Position numbers and translations under genes: made by a program. 14,797 nucleotides of DNA, taken from positions 1-14,797 of the forward strand of contig CALCVP010000076.1 of assembly GCA_937907705.1 (NCBI GenBank), read 5' to 3'. The notes under the pieces are model-generated. The model did not search any database, had not been told where the DNA came from, and was given only the letters and a program-made list of their open reading frames with translations. Source of the stretch: an uncultured Prevotella sp. (GTDB lineage Bacteria; Bacteroidota; Bacteroidia; Bacteroidales; Bacteroidaceae). Positions within the stretch are counted from its first letter, which is position 1. Every line of letters begins with the position of its first letter. This document shows positions 7,233 through 14,089 of this stretch, one piece after another.

Positions 7233-8102
7233 TTATCCGATTATCTTTTCGTTTAACAATTCAGTGATAAGCCCTTCTATATCGGTATCTGATGCAGTAA
7301 GGGTCTTGCTTTCCTTAGCTTGGAATACGATGTTCCTGACAGCTTTTACCTTGGTAGGTGAGCCTGCGAGTCCGCATTGCTTAGGATCTCCGTCAACATC
7401 GGCTACAGACCATTGGTTAAGTGTAAGGTAAGGACGCTCTTCATAGAGTGAAGCATAAGGCATGTCTGCCGTGCGCTCCAATGGTACATTGGCGCGTTTG
7501 TATTTCATTACGAGCTTGGCATTGCATGGGCGGCATGGTGCTGCACTGCCGTTTACGGTGATAACGATAGGCATAGGAGCCTCTACTGTTTCCACACCAC
7601 CGTCAATATGGCGTCTAATAGTAAGTATGTTGTTCTCGCACTTCAGTATTTCTTCTGCATAAGTAACTTGAGAAAGTCCTAATTTCTGTGCCACTTGCGG
7701 ACCTACTTGCGCTGTATCTCCATCAATGGCTTGGCGTCCGCCGATGATTACATCAGCTCCGCCAATTTTCTTGATGGCAGTAGCCAGTGCGTATGATGTG
7801 GCCAGTGTGTCGGCACCTGCGAAGAGTCTGTCGGTGAGCAACCATCCTGTGTCGGCTCCGCGGTAGAGACCTTGACGAATGATTTCTGCTGCACGGGGAG
7901 GACCCATGGTAAGAATACCTACGGTAGAACCGGGGTTTTGGTCTTTCAAACGCAACGCTTGTTCCAGTGCGTTCAAGTCTTCAGGATTGAAGATGGCGGG
8001 TAGGGCAGAACGATTGACGGTGCCTTCGGCTGTCATGGCATCCTTTCCTACATTACGTGTGTCTGGTACCTGCTTGGCAAGTACGATGATTTTTAATCCC
8101 AT
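7233..8102 (-). CDS. etfB: Electron transfer flavoprotein subunit beta
   Basis: A 289-residue EtfB/FixA protein, first gene of the operon, which completes the ETF heterodimer and binds AMP or a second flavin. Seen are the N-terminal IIVLAKQVPDT (5-15), FNPEDLNALEQALRLKD (38-54) and the nucleotide-binding loop GGRQAIDGDTAQVGP (121-135). The DGDTAQVGP form is typical of ETFs from anaerobes, including those paired with butyryl-CoA dehydrogenase; canonical mitochondrial-type ETFs differ here. That leaves flavin-based electron bifurcation possible but unproven. It is somewhat longer than the usual ~250 residues because of a C-terminal extension. Confidence 0.95.
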   Translation of the reverse strand: MGLKIIVLAKQVPDTRNVGKDAMTAEGTVNRSALPAIFNPEDLNALEQALRLKDQNPGSTVGILTMGPPRAAEIIRQGLYRGADTGWLLTDRLFAGADTLATSYALATAIKKIGGADVIIGGRQAIDGDTAQVGPQVAQKLGLSQVTYAEEILKCENNILTIRRHIDGGVETVEAPMPIVITVNGSAAPCRPCNAKLVMKYKRANVPLERTADMPYASLYEERPYLTLNQWSVADVDGDPKQCGLAGSPTKVKAVRNIVFQAKESKTLTASDTDIEGLITELLNEKIIG

Positions 8103-8135
8103 ATATTAAATTTAAATGTAAAGATTCCTATTCTG

Positions 8136-8166
8136 CAAAAGTACGTCTTTTCTTTTTTTTACCCAA
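8136..8166 (-). promoter_or_regulatory. Promoter of the etfB-etfA-dehydrogenase operon
   Basis: On the minus strand TTG (8164-8166) and TACTTTTG (8136-8143) are separated by exactly 20 bases, a good Bacteroidetes -33/-7 pair. The start site would be about 8129, leaving a short leader of about 27 bases. Confidence 0.7.
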
Positions 8167-8286
8167 GAAAAAGGTACAAAAAGTGCACATTGACGAATAT
8201 ATTGTGCATTAAAATTCGCTTGTTGAACAGTTTTGTAAGTTGTCTATGCAGTGTGGTTTGCCGCTTATCTGCAAGCAGCAAGCGCA

Positions 8287-8349
8287 AAAAAGCAATCAAA
8301 AGAAGACTATACCTATATATAAAAGGTAATCATCTTTTGATCGCTTTTT
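8287..8349 (-). terminator. Terminator of the META-domain gene
   Basis: A long hairpin: ATCAAAAG (8295-8302) with CTTTTGAT (8334-8341), one A/C mismatch, GC with GC, then AAAAA (8287-8291) with TTTTT (8345-8349). A smaller inner stem ACCT/AGGT is possible. The A and T runs on both sides let it act in either direction. It lies 32 bases past the minus-strand stop at 8381; the etfB operon transcribes away from it. Confidence 0.8.
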
Positions 8350-8380
8350 ATCTATGATTGACAAAGAATGCTGCCAATGC

Positions 8381-8812
8381 TTATTTTACGAGTGTGATAA
8401 CATCGTTTCCATCAGCTGATTTCAGCACCAGTGAGCCATCTTTTTTCAATTCATATTTAGCTACTTTGTTGAGTGCTTTCATCACCTTGTCTTCCACTTT
8501 CATATTGGCACAGAGCATCCGTGTGCTGCCTGCATGTCCAAACTCTATGGTATGTTTCTTGGCGTTGACTTTCAGTTCGCCAAAGAAAGTGTTGCATCCG
8601 GCACATCCGTTTACCTTGTTTTCATTCGTATTGAAATTCATGAAGGCTTCATTTTCTATTTCTGCTTTGTTGATGGTGTAGCCTTCTACAGCAGATATAG
8701 TCCATTTACCGCTGATGCCTTGGTCGCTTGCTTCAGCTTTTTTGCTTGTGCCACATGACGGCATGCAGGCTACGAAGCCAGCGGTAAGGAGTGTTGCAAA
8801 TAATTTTTTCAT
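8381..8812 (-). CDS. META-domain (HslJ-like) lipoprotein
   Basis: A 143-residue protein with a lipoprotein signal peptide (MKKLFATLLTAGFVACMPSC) and one META domain. Lipidation is most likely at C20 in SCGTSKK, a very common Bacteroidetes arrangement, though FVAC (13-16) also fits a lipobox. Domain landmarks are ISGKWTISAVEG (33-44), the GCAGCNTFFGEL core near 69-80 and STRMLCANM near 96-104, followed by a C-terminal LVLKSADGNDVITL strand. Relatives include E. coli HslJ, linked to heat stress and novobiocin tolerance; the biochemical role is unknown. It appears to be monocistronic, with its own promoter and terminator. Confidence 0.88.
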   Translation of the reverse strand: MKKLFATLLTAGFVACMPSCGTSKKAEASDQGISGKWTISAVEGYTINKAEIENEAFMNFNTNENKVNGCAGCNTFFGELKVNAKKHTIEFGHAGSTRMLCANMKVEDKVMKALNKVAKYELKKDGSLVLKSADGNDVITLVK

Positions 8813-8924
8813 TGTCTTCTTTCTTTTTTAATAGTTAATGATGTATCTGATTTATAGCTGTTGTTGCCACGACATGAATGGCAGCAGATGACCTTCCTAC
8901 TATTTGTGGCATACGTTTATCATG

Positions 8925-8955
8925 CAAAAATACGTGAATTAAGACGCCTGTCCAA
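8925..8955 (-). promoter_or_regulatory. Promoter of the META-domain gene
   Basis: On the minus strand TTG (8953-8955, within TTTG) and TATTTTTG (8925-8932) are 20 bases apart. The start site would be near 8918, giving an untranslated leader of about 105 bases before ATG 8812. In that leader TGCCAC and GTGGCA can pair as a 6-bp long-range stem. Confidence 0.65.
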
Positions 8956-9068
8956 ATATAGTGGCATAAATATATCGAGAAATACGGCTTTTTTGACTTA
9001 TTTATAGCTTGTAAACTATTTTCCGCTATTGACGAAATGTGCTTCTTGTTTAATAACATTGCCTCTTA

Positions 9069-10418
9069 TCAAGCTCGTTTTTCAAGCTTTCGCATTTGCT
9101 TAAAGGCATTCCATGCGATAGGAACTGATAGGGAGAAAGCACACAAGTCTGACATGGCTTGACACATCTCTACACCTGACAGCCCAAAGAAGTGGGGCAA
9201 TATCATGATGAGCGGTATAAAGAACAGCCCGTTGCGTGCGGCAGCTACCAGATTGGCACTGACAGGCTTGCGTATGGTTTGCATGAGCATATTGGTGAGG
9301 ATGATGGTAGACATGAGCGGAAACGTGAGCAACTGCCAGCGGAAAGCCACGGCACCTATGGCTACTACATGTGGGTCGTGGCGAAACTCCTGCACGATAG
9401 GTTCTGCAAAAGCGCAGCCCATAATGGCTGTAACGGTGAGGGCTATGGTGCCTATCTTTACACAATACATATAGCCTTGGCGCACTCTGCTGTACAGTTT
9501 TGCACCATAGCAGAAACCACATAGCGGCTGGAAGCCCTGTCCCAAGCCGATGATAACGGAGAATACGAAGTAAGAGATACGGTTGACGATAGACATGCCT
9601 GCTATGGCTGCATCGCCATAGGCACCTGCCGCTACATTCAGCATAATGGTGGCTATGCTGCCTAATCCCTGTCGTGAGAGCGAAGGTGTACCGCCCATGA
9701 CAATCTCTTTGAAGAAAGCAGCCGTTGGTGTAAAGGCTTTTGGCTGTATACTGATGTTGCGCTTGTGGTGTGTCATGTGCAGCAATATGCCAAAGCTGGT
9801 GGCTTGGCTCAGCACAGTAGCTGTGGCAGCTCCTGTTATGCCCATTTTAAATACAAAGATGAATAGAGGTGCCAATATCAGGTTGAGCAGTGCCCCAGAC
9901 ACTATTCCGTACATGGCAAAGGTGGCATTGCCTTGAAAACGCATCTGATTGTTCATGGTGAAAGAGCCTGTCATGAAAGGTGCACCGAGTAGAATGATGC
10001 CTAAGTAGCGTTCTGTGTAGGGCTGTATGGTAGGGGTGGAACCCAAAAGGCGTGACAGATCTGTCAGAAACAGCAGACCGATTATGGTGATGAGACAGCC
10101 CAAACTGATACTGAGAAAAAAGCCGGTAGCAGCCATGCGTGCCGCATTGTGTGTGTCTTTTGCTCCTAACTGCCGGGATATATAATTGCCGGAACCATGC
10201 CCGCAAAAGAAGCCTACGGCCTGAATAATGGCCATTACAGAAAACGATATGCCTACGGCTGCAGTACATTGGGTATTGATTTTGCCCACAAAGTAAGTGT
10301 CTGCCATATTGTACAGGCTGGTAACCAACATGCTGATGATGGTGGGCACAGCCATGGTGTGTATCACTTTGCTGATGGGTGCGTGTGTAAGAAAAGTGTA
10401 ATTGTCTGTTATCCTCAT
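9069..10418 (-). CDS. MATE-family efflux transporter
   Basis: A 449-residue integral inner-membrane protein of the MATE (multidrug and toxin extrusion) family, an Na+- or H+-driven exporter of cationic drugs or metabolites. About 12 hydrophobic segments are visible in two homologous halves. Typical motifs are PTIISMLVTSLYNMADTYFVG near the N-terminus, MNNQMRFQGNATFAMYG near one third, and LGQGFQPLCGFCYGAK in the second half. I start it at ATG 10416-10418 (MRITDNYTFLTHAPI); extending to 10442 needs a TTG codon. It lies 104 bases downstream of the Lrp/AsnC gene, and no good promoter is visible in that gap, so it may share that transcript. The substrate is unknown. Confidence 0.93.
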   Translation of the reverse strand: MRITDNYTFLTHAPISKVIHTMAVPTIISMLVTSLYNMADTYFVGKINTQCTAAVGISFSVMAIIQAVGFFCGHGSGNYISRQLGAKDTHNAARMAATGFFLSISLGCLITIIGLLFLTDLSRLLGSTPTIQPYTERYLGIILLGAPFMTGSFTMNNQMRFQGNATFAMYGIVSGALLNLILAPLFIFVFKMGITGAATATVLSQATSFGILLHMTHHKRNISIQPKAFTPTAAFFKEIVMGGTPSLSRQGLGSIATIMLNVAAGAYGDAAIAGMSIVNRISYFVFSVIIGLGQGFQPLCGFCYGAKLYSRVRQGYMYCVKIGTIALTVTAIMGCAFAEPIVQEFRHDPHVVAIGAVAFRWQLLTFPLMSTIILTNMLMQTIRKPVSANLVAAARNGLFFIPLIMILPHFFGLSGVEMCQAMSDLCAFSLSVPIAWNAFKQMRKLEKRA

Positions 10419-10522
10419 TGTTCTATGCTTTTGCAAAGGCAAGTATCTTGTAAAGAGATGCTATACCTTATATATAAAAATATGTATTGACTAAATCGTG
10501 TTTGTGCAGTGGTGGCTGTGTG

Positions 10523-10993
10523 TCAGAAGTGCAGTCCGTAGTCGTGTTTTATTTCATCCATTACAAACACACTTTCTACTGAACCTAAATTGTCTATCTT
10601 TCCGAGCACATTCAGTATAAACTCCCGGTAGTCTTTCATGTCTTTCGCATGCACCTTGAGCAGGTAGTCGTAGCTGCCCGATATGTTGTAGCACTCGGTT
10701 ACTTGTGGCACCTCTTTGATGGCGCATGTAAAATTGTTGGCTATATCGCTGTTCATCTTGTTCATCTTCACATTGCAGAACACGATAAAACCTTGGTGCA
10801 ACTTGTCGGCATCCAGTACAGCTATATACTTCTTGATATACCCGTTGCTCTCCAGCCGCTTGAGGCGTTCAAACACGGGTGTAGAAGACAAGCTCACTCT
10901 TGCTGCCAGCTCTTTGGTGGTTAGACGGGCGTTTTCCTGCATGGTGTGCAGTATTTGCAGGTCTACCTTATCCAGTTTGTCAATAGTAGTCAT
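10523..10993 (-). CDS. Lrp/AsnC-family transcriptional regulator
   Basis: A 156-residue regulator with the standard Lrp/AsnC layout. The N-terminal winged helix-turn-helix spans about residues 8-55 (DLQILHTMQENARLTTKELA, then VSLSSTPVFERLKRLESNGYI). A linker strand (KKYIAVLDADKLHQGF) leads to the RAM effector-binding domain at about 68-150, where amino acids are sensed and octamers assemble. It is divergent from metY, with the two promoters sharing a very short regulatory region, which fits both autoregulation and control of metY. The ligand, perhaps methionine, cysteine or another amino acid, cannot be told from sequence. Confidence 0.93.
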   Translation of the reverse strand: MTTIDKLDKVDLQILHTMQENARLTTKELAARVSLSSTPVFERLKRLESNGYIKKYIAVLDADKLHQGFIVFCNVKMNKMNSDIANNFTCAIKEVPQVTECYNISGSYDYLLKVHAKDMKDYREFILNVLGKIDNLGSVESVFVMDEIKHDYGLHF

Positions 10994-11059
10994 GGAAAAA
11001 TATTCTTTAAAACCTTTAATTAAAAAGCCAAAACAGTAATGTTATTCTGTTTGATGCTG

Positions 11060-11090
11060 CAAAATTAGCTGTTTTCTCCAAAAAAACAAA
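11060..11090 (-). promoter_or_regulatory. Promoter of the Lrp/AsnC gene
   Basis: On the minus strand TTTG (11087-11090) precedes TAATTTTG (11060-11067) by 19 bases. The -33 element is only about 5 bases from that of the divergent metY promoter, so one bound regulator could affect both. Confidence 0.65.
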
Positions 11091-11095
11091 ACTTC

Positions 11096-11126
11096 TTGGA
11101 CGATAAATCCAAATATCGTAACTTTG
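11096..11126 (+). promoter_or_regulatory. Promoter of metY
   Basis: TTG (11096-11098) and TAACTTTG (11119-11126) are exactly 20 bases apart, a strong Bacteroidetes-type promoter. Transcription should begin near 11131-11134, just before the first arm of the folded leader. Confidence 0.75.
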
Positions 11127-11134
11127 CAAACGTG

Positions 11135-11235
11135 AACAGTAACCCACTACTCTCACTCTTGACTGAAGTCTTTTAAGGCTTTTGGTGGGCGCTGTTGGCA
11201 ACTTATCAAGTAGCATATAAACAAATAACTGGAGG
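11135..11235 (+). ncRNA. Structured 5' leader of metY, candidate regulatory RNA
   Basis: The ~110-base leader can fold extensively. AACAG (11135-11139) pairs with CTGTT (11192-11196); after a small internal loop CCCAC (11143-11147) pairs with GTGGG (11185-11189). Inside, AAGTC (11166-11170) pairs with GGCTT (11177-11181). Downstream, GCAACTT (11198-11204) pairs with AAGTAGC (11208-11214) with one A/A mismatch. CTACT (11146-11150 region) could instead pair with AGTAG (11209-11213) as a pseudoknot. The leader ends in a perfect GGAGG (11231-11235), 8 bases before the ATG, unusual in this phylum. I see no match to the SAM-I or SAM-II core sequences. Riboswitch or leader-attenuator function is inference. 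Confidence 0.4.
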
Positions 11236-11243
11236 AAAATATT

Positions 11244-12530
11244 ATGGCAACAAGCAAGTTACATTTCGAAACATTACAGGTACATGTAGGACAAGAGCAG
11301 GCCGATGTAGCCACAGGTGCACGTGCAGTGCCTATCTATCAGACCACATCTTATGTGTTTGACAACTCTCAGCATGCAGCTGATCGTTTTGGCTTGCGTG
11401 ATGCCGGCAATATTTATGGCCGATTGACCAACTCTACCCAAGCTGTGTTTGAAGACCGTGTGGCAGCCCTTGAGGGTGGTGTGGCAGGCTTGGCGGTAGC
11501 CTCTGGTGCAGCTGCCATTACCTATGCCGTGCTGAACATAGCCAAGGCTGGCGACAATATCGTGTCTGCCAAGACAATTTACGGCGGCTCTTACAATTTG
11601 TTTGAGCACACCTTGTCTACCTATGGTATTACTGCTACCTTTGTAGACCCGGAGCAATTGGAAAACTTCGACAAGGCTATCAACGACCATACCAAGGCTG
11701 TGTTTATAGAGACTTTGGGCAATCCCAACTCCAATATTATAGACATTGACGCTGTGGCAGCCATTGCCCACAAGCACAAGATACCGTTGATAATCGACAA
11801 TACTTTTGGCACCCCTTACCTGATACGCCCTATTGAGCACGGTGCAGATATCGTAGTACACTCTGCTACCAAGTTTATCGGCGGTCATGGCTCGTCATTA
11901 GGCGGTGTAATAGTGGATTCGGGCAAGTTTGACTGGAAAGCATCAGGCAAGTTTCCTCAGCTTACCGAGCCTGATCCCAGCTACCATGGCATACGCTTCT
12001 ATGATGCAGTAGGATCGGCAGCTTTCGTTACTCGTGTGCGTGCTATACTGCTTCGCGATACAGGAGCCACCATCAGCCCGTTCAATGCGTTTATCCTTTT
12101 GCAGGGCCTTGAAACGCTTTCGCTGCGTGTAGAGCGTCATGTAGCCAATGCACTCAAGGTGGTGGAGTATCTCAATAATCACCCAAAGGTGCTGAAGGTA
12201 AACCATCCTTCGCTGCCTACCCATCCTGACCATGCTCTTTATAAGAAGTATTTCCCAAATGGGGGCGGCTCTATCTTTACCTTTGAGATAAAGGGTGGCA
12301 GGGAAGAAGCATTCAAGTTTATTGACAGCTTGAAGATATTCTCGCTCTTGGCCAATGTGGCAGATGTAAAGTCGCTGGTTATTCATCCTGCCAGCACCAC
12401 CCACTCGCAGCTCAATGACGCAGAATTGGCAGAGCAAGGCATCTCTCAAGGCACTATCCGCCTGTCTATCGGCATAGAGCATGTAGATGATTTGATAGCT
12501 GATTTGGCACAGGCCTTCGACGAGATATAA
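11244..12530 (+). CDS. metY: O-acetylhomoserine sulfhydrylase (O-acetylhomoserine aminocarboxypropyltransferase)
   Basis: A 428-residue PLP enzyme that condenses O-acetylhomoserine with sulfide to give homocysteine, the direct route to methionine. Length and motifs match MetY: PIYQTTSYVFD (30-40), NIYGRLTNST (56-65), ASGAAAI (86-92), IETLGNPN (155-162), the PLP aspartate D185 in IIDNTFGTPY, the Schiff-base lysine K210 in HSATKFIGGHGSSLGG, the TEPDPSYHG segment (about 241-249) characteristic of the longer O-acetylhomoserine enzymes, and VIHPASTTHSQL near the C-terminus. The start ATG at 11244 follows GGAGG with good spacing. It is followed after 158 bases by cysK and divergent from an Lrp/AsnC regulator. 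Some family members can also use O-acetylserine or other acceptors. Confidence 0.94.
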   Translation: MATSKLHFETLQVHVGQEQADVATGARAVPIYQTTSYVFDNSQHAADRFGLRDAGNIYGRLTNSTQAVFEDRVAALEGGVAGLAVASGAAAITYAVLNIAKAGDNIVSAKTIYGGSYNLFEHTLSTYGITATFVDPEQLENFDKAINDHTKAVFIETLGNPNSNIIDIDAVAAIAHKHKIPLIIDNTFGTPYLIRPIEHGADIVVHSATKFIGGHGSSLGGVIVDSGKFDWKASGKFPQLTEPDPSYHGIRFYDAVGSAAFVTRVRAILLRDTGATISPFNAFILLQGLETLSLRVERHVANALKVVEYLNNHPKVLKVNHPSLPTHPDHALYKKYFPNGGGSIFTFEIKGGREEAFKFIDSLKIFSLLANVADVKSLVIHPASTTHSQLNDAELAEQGISQGTIRLSIGIEHVDDLIADLAQAFDEI

Positions 12531-12567
12531 AGAGTTGTTAGTTCCATATCATAAATATAGAGAGTGG

Positions 12568-12637
12568 CTTCTGCAAGGTATCATCAATAGTATGACAACA
12601 TAAGCACATAAAACACAGCCTTGCAGAAGTTCTTTTT
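12568..12637 (+). promoter_or_regulatory. Long-range hairpin with U tract between metY and cysK
   Basis: CTTCTGCAAGG (12568-12578) is perfectly complementary to CCTTGCAGAAG (12619-12629), an 11-bp stem across a 40-base loop. The 3' arm is followed by TTCTTTTT (12630-12637), as in an intrinsic terminator. It lies wholly between the metY stop and the cysK start. It may end most metY transcripts, or act as an attenuator limiting read-through into cysK. No clear TAnnTTTG promoter is visible between it and cysK. Confidence 0.55.
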
Positions 12638-12688
12638 GGTAAAGTATGGAAGCAAACAAGAGGTATAACCCATTAAAACAGCAATCTT

Positions 12689-13621
12689 ATGGGAAAAACA
12701 GTAAATAAAGTTACCGAACTGATAGGCGACACCCCTCTGGTGTTGCTCCACAAGTTGTCTGCCAAGCACGCATTGGCAGCACCGATAGCAGCCAAAGTAG
12801 AGTTCTTCAATCCTGGCGGAAGCGTAAAAGACCGTATTGCTTTGGCTATGATAGAAGATGCCGAGCAGCAAGGCGTATTGCAGCCCGGTGCCACTATCAT
12901 AGAGCCTACCAGTGGCAATACTGGTGTGGGCTTGGCATTGGTATCGGCTGTAAAAGGCTATCATTTGATACTGACTATGCCTGAGACCATGAGCATTGAG
13001 CGGCAAAAGTTGGCAAAGGCTTATGGTGCCGAAATAAGGTTGACGCCTGGTGCCGATGGCATGGCGGGTGCGGTAAAGGCTGCTGAGGAGCTGAAAAAGC
13101 AGATACCGGGTGCCGTTATCTTGGAGCAGTTTGAAAATAAGGCAAACCCTAACAAGCACTACAATACCACGGGACGCGAAATATGGGAGCAGACCGAGGG
13201 CAAGATAGATTTTTTTGTGGCTGGCGTAGGCACTGGTGGCACCGTGTCGGGCACGGGTCGCAGACTGAAAGAATACAATCCGCAGGTGAAAGCCATAGCC
13301 GTAGAGCCTGCTTCTTCTCCCCTGCTGACCACGGGCAAGGCTGGCAAGCACAAGATACAGGGTATTGGCGCCAATTTTGTTCCGCAGACCTACGATGCTT
13401 CAGTGGTAGACGAGGTCATTACAATTACCGATGATGAGGCCTTTGCTGCCAGCAGAGAAGCGGCACGCGAGGAGGGGCTGCTTGTGGGCATCTCGTCAGG
13501 TGCAGCCTTGGCTTCCGCCATCAAGTTGGCGCAGCGTCCTGAAAACAAGGGAAAATACATAGTAGCTTTGCTGCCCGATACAGGCGAACGCTACCTGTCT
13601 ACAGCCTTGTTTGATGTTTAA
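12689..13621 (+). CDS. cysK: Cysteine synthase A (O-acetylserine sulfhydrylase)
   Basis: A 310-residue cytoplasmic PLP enzyme that makes cysteine from O-acetylserine and sulfide, the last step of sulfur assimilation. All landmarks are intact: LIGDTPLV (11-18), the Schiff-base lysine K47 in NPGGSVKDR, the substrate loop TSGNTG (74-79), the phosphate loop GTGGT (181-185), GISSGA (267-272) with the PLP-nitrogen serine, and PDTGERYLST near the C-terminus. Length is normal for CysK. The start is ATG 12689, without an evident Shine-Dalgarno. With metY upstream, the locus assigns sulfide to both homocysteine and cysteine. Confidence 0.96.
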   Translation: MGKTVNKVTELIGDTPLVLLHKLSAKHALAAPIAAKVEFFNPGGSVKDRIALAMIEDAEQQGVLQPGATIIEPTSGNTGVGLALVSAVKGYHLILTMPETMSIERQKLAKAYGAEIRLTPGADGMAGAVKAAEELKKQIPGAVILEQFENKANPNKHYNTTGREIWEQTEGKIDFFVAGVGTGGTVSGTGRRLKEYNPQVKAIAVEPASSPLLTTGKAGKHKIQGIGANFVPQTYDASVVDEVITITDDEAFAASREAAREEGLLVGISSGAALASAIKLAQRPENKGKYIVALLPDTGERYLSTALFDV

Positions 13622-13754
13622 GTATAATAGGTCATGGGACCGATGCAAATAGTTTCATATTACGTTTGATTTCAAAATATTTATTAAAGCGTAATTTTAA
13701 AAGAAAAGAATACTTGAATATTTCGTAGCCATTAGTTTATTATATGTTTAATAA

Positions 13755-13796
13755 AGGCTGGGCACACTACCTTCTATAAAGGGGTGTGCCCAGCCT
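13755..13796. terminator. 13-bp perfect hairpin downstream of cysK
   Basis: AGGCTGGGCACAC (13755-13767) pairs perfectly with GTGTGCCCAGCCT (13784-13796) around a 16-base loop. It is GC-rich in an AT-rich setting, about 130 bases past the cysK stop. The plus-strand tail (CGTGTATA) is not U-rich, whereas the minus-strand tail (TTATTAAAC) is moderately so. It may end cysK transcripts poorly, block transcription from the right, or be part of the repeat cluster. Confidence 0.5.
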
Positions 13797-13813
13797 CGTG
13801 TATATAGGCGGTT

Positions 13814-13833
13814 GCATGCTTGCAGACGCATGC
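13814..13833. repeat. GCATGC repeat pair
   Basis: Two copies of the palindrome GCATGC, at 13814-13819 and 13828-13833, can pair with each other around an 8-base loop. Confidence 0.45.
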
Positions 13834-13866
13834 TTTTCCAAGAGCAATGCAATCGGCTTGTGATAG

Positions 13867-13893
13867 CGGTGCAATGAGCATCCAGTTGCACTG
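13867..13893. repeat. 8-bp inverted repeat
   Basis: CGGTGCAA (13867-13874) pairs with TTGCACTG (13886-13893), with one G-T wobble, around an 11-base loop. Its right arm overlaps the left arm of the larger repeat that follows, so the two cannot form at once. Confidence 0.5.
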
Positions 13894-13944
13894 TTATTGG
13901 CTCGCAAGAGCACTGCTGTTGCGAGCCAATAACAGTGCTCTTGC
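13888..13944. repeat. Perfect 20-bp inverted repeat with an alternative 12-bp partner
   Basis: Bases 13888-13907 are the exact reverse complement of 13919-13938, 20 bp with an 11-base loop. A second perfect repeat, GCAAGAGCACTG (13904-13915) with CAGTGCTCTTGC (13933-13944), uses parts of the same loop and arm. The two folds exclude each other. No tail of U follows, so it is not an ordinary terminator. Possible roles are a recombinase or replication site, an element remnant, or a structured RNA. Confidence 0.7.
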
Positions 13945-14033
13945 AGAGGGCTGTATAGGCACATTTTAATAATAGCTAATGAAATTTTACGAAATCTTAA
14001 AACAACTGATTATCAATTAAATACATAATTGTA

Positions 14034-14058
14034 TTATTCCGCTAAATACCGAATAATA
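14034..14058. repeat. 7-bp inverted repeat upstream of the integrase promoter
   Basis: ATTATTC and GAATAAT are inverted around an 11-base spacer (CGCTAAATACC), about 30 bases before the integrase -33 element. The size and position would suit a protein-binding site such as an operator or recombinase arm site, but in AT-rich DNA it may be chance. Coordinates are accurate to about 2 bases. Confidence 0.3.
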
Positions 14059-14089
14059 TCATTAGATTACAGAAAACTCGGCAAAAATA

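Noticed and set aside
8835..9059. A 74-codon minus-strand frame between the MATE and META genes
   Set aside because: It overlaps the META-gene promoter and leader and shows no domain or signal sequence; likely chance.
10419..10442. Longer MATE start at 10442
   Set aside because: It needs a TTG start codon and adds eight residues of no family resemblance; the ATG at 10418 gives the normal N-terminus.
11127..11243. Known SAM-I or SAM-II riboswitch before metY
   Set aside because: The SAM-I core segments and the SAM-II tail are not recognisable by eye, so I list it only as a candidate structured leader; a covariance-model search could overturn this.
11274..11888. A 204-codon open frame antisense to metY
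   Set aside because: Fully covered by metY with intact catalytic motifs; no recognisable domain and no promoter pattern.
12584..13351. A 255-codon open frame antisense to cysK
   Set aside because: It is the shadow of a well-supported cysK, has no family features, and its cysteine-, tyrosine- and arginine-rich composition is typical of an antisense frame.
13755..13944. CRISPR array or integron attC array
   Set aside because: There are no regularly spaced direct repeats with unique spacers, and the stems vary in length and sequence without attC core sites; the features are unrelated inverted repeats.
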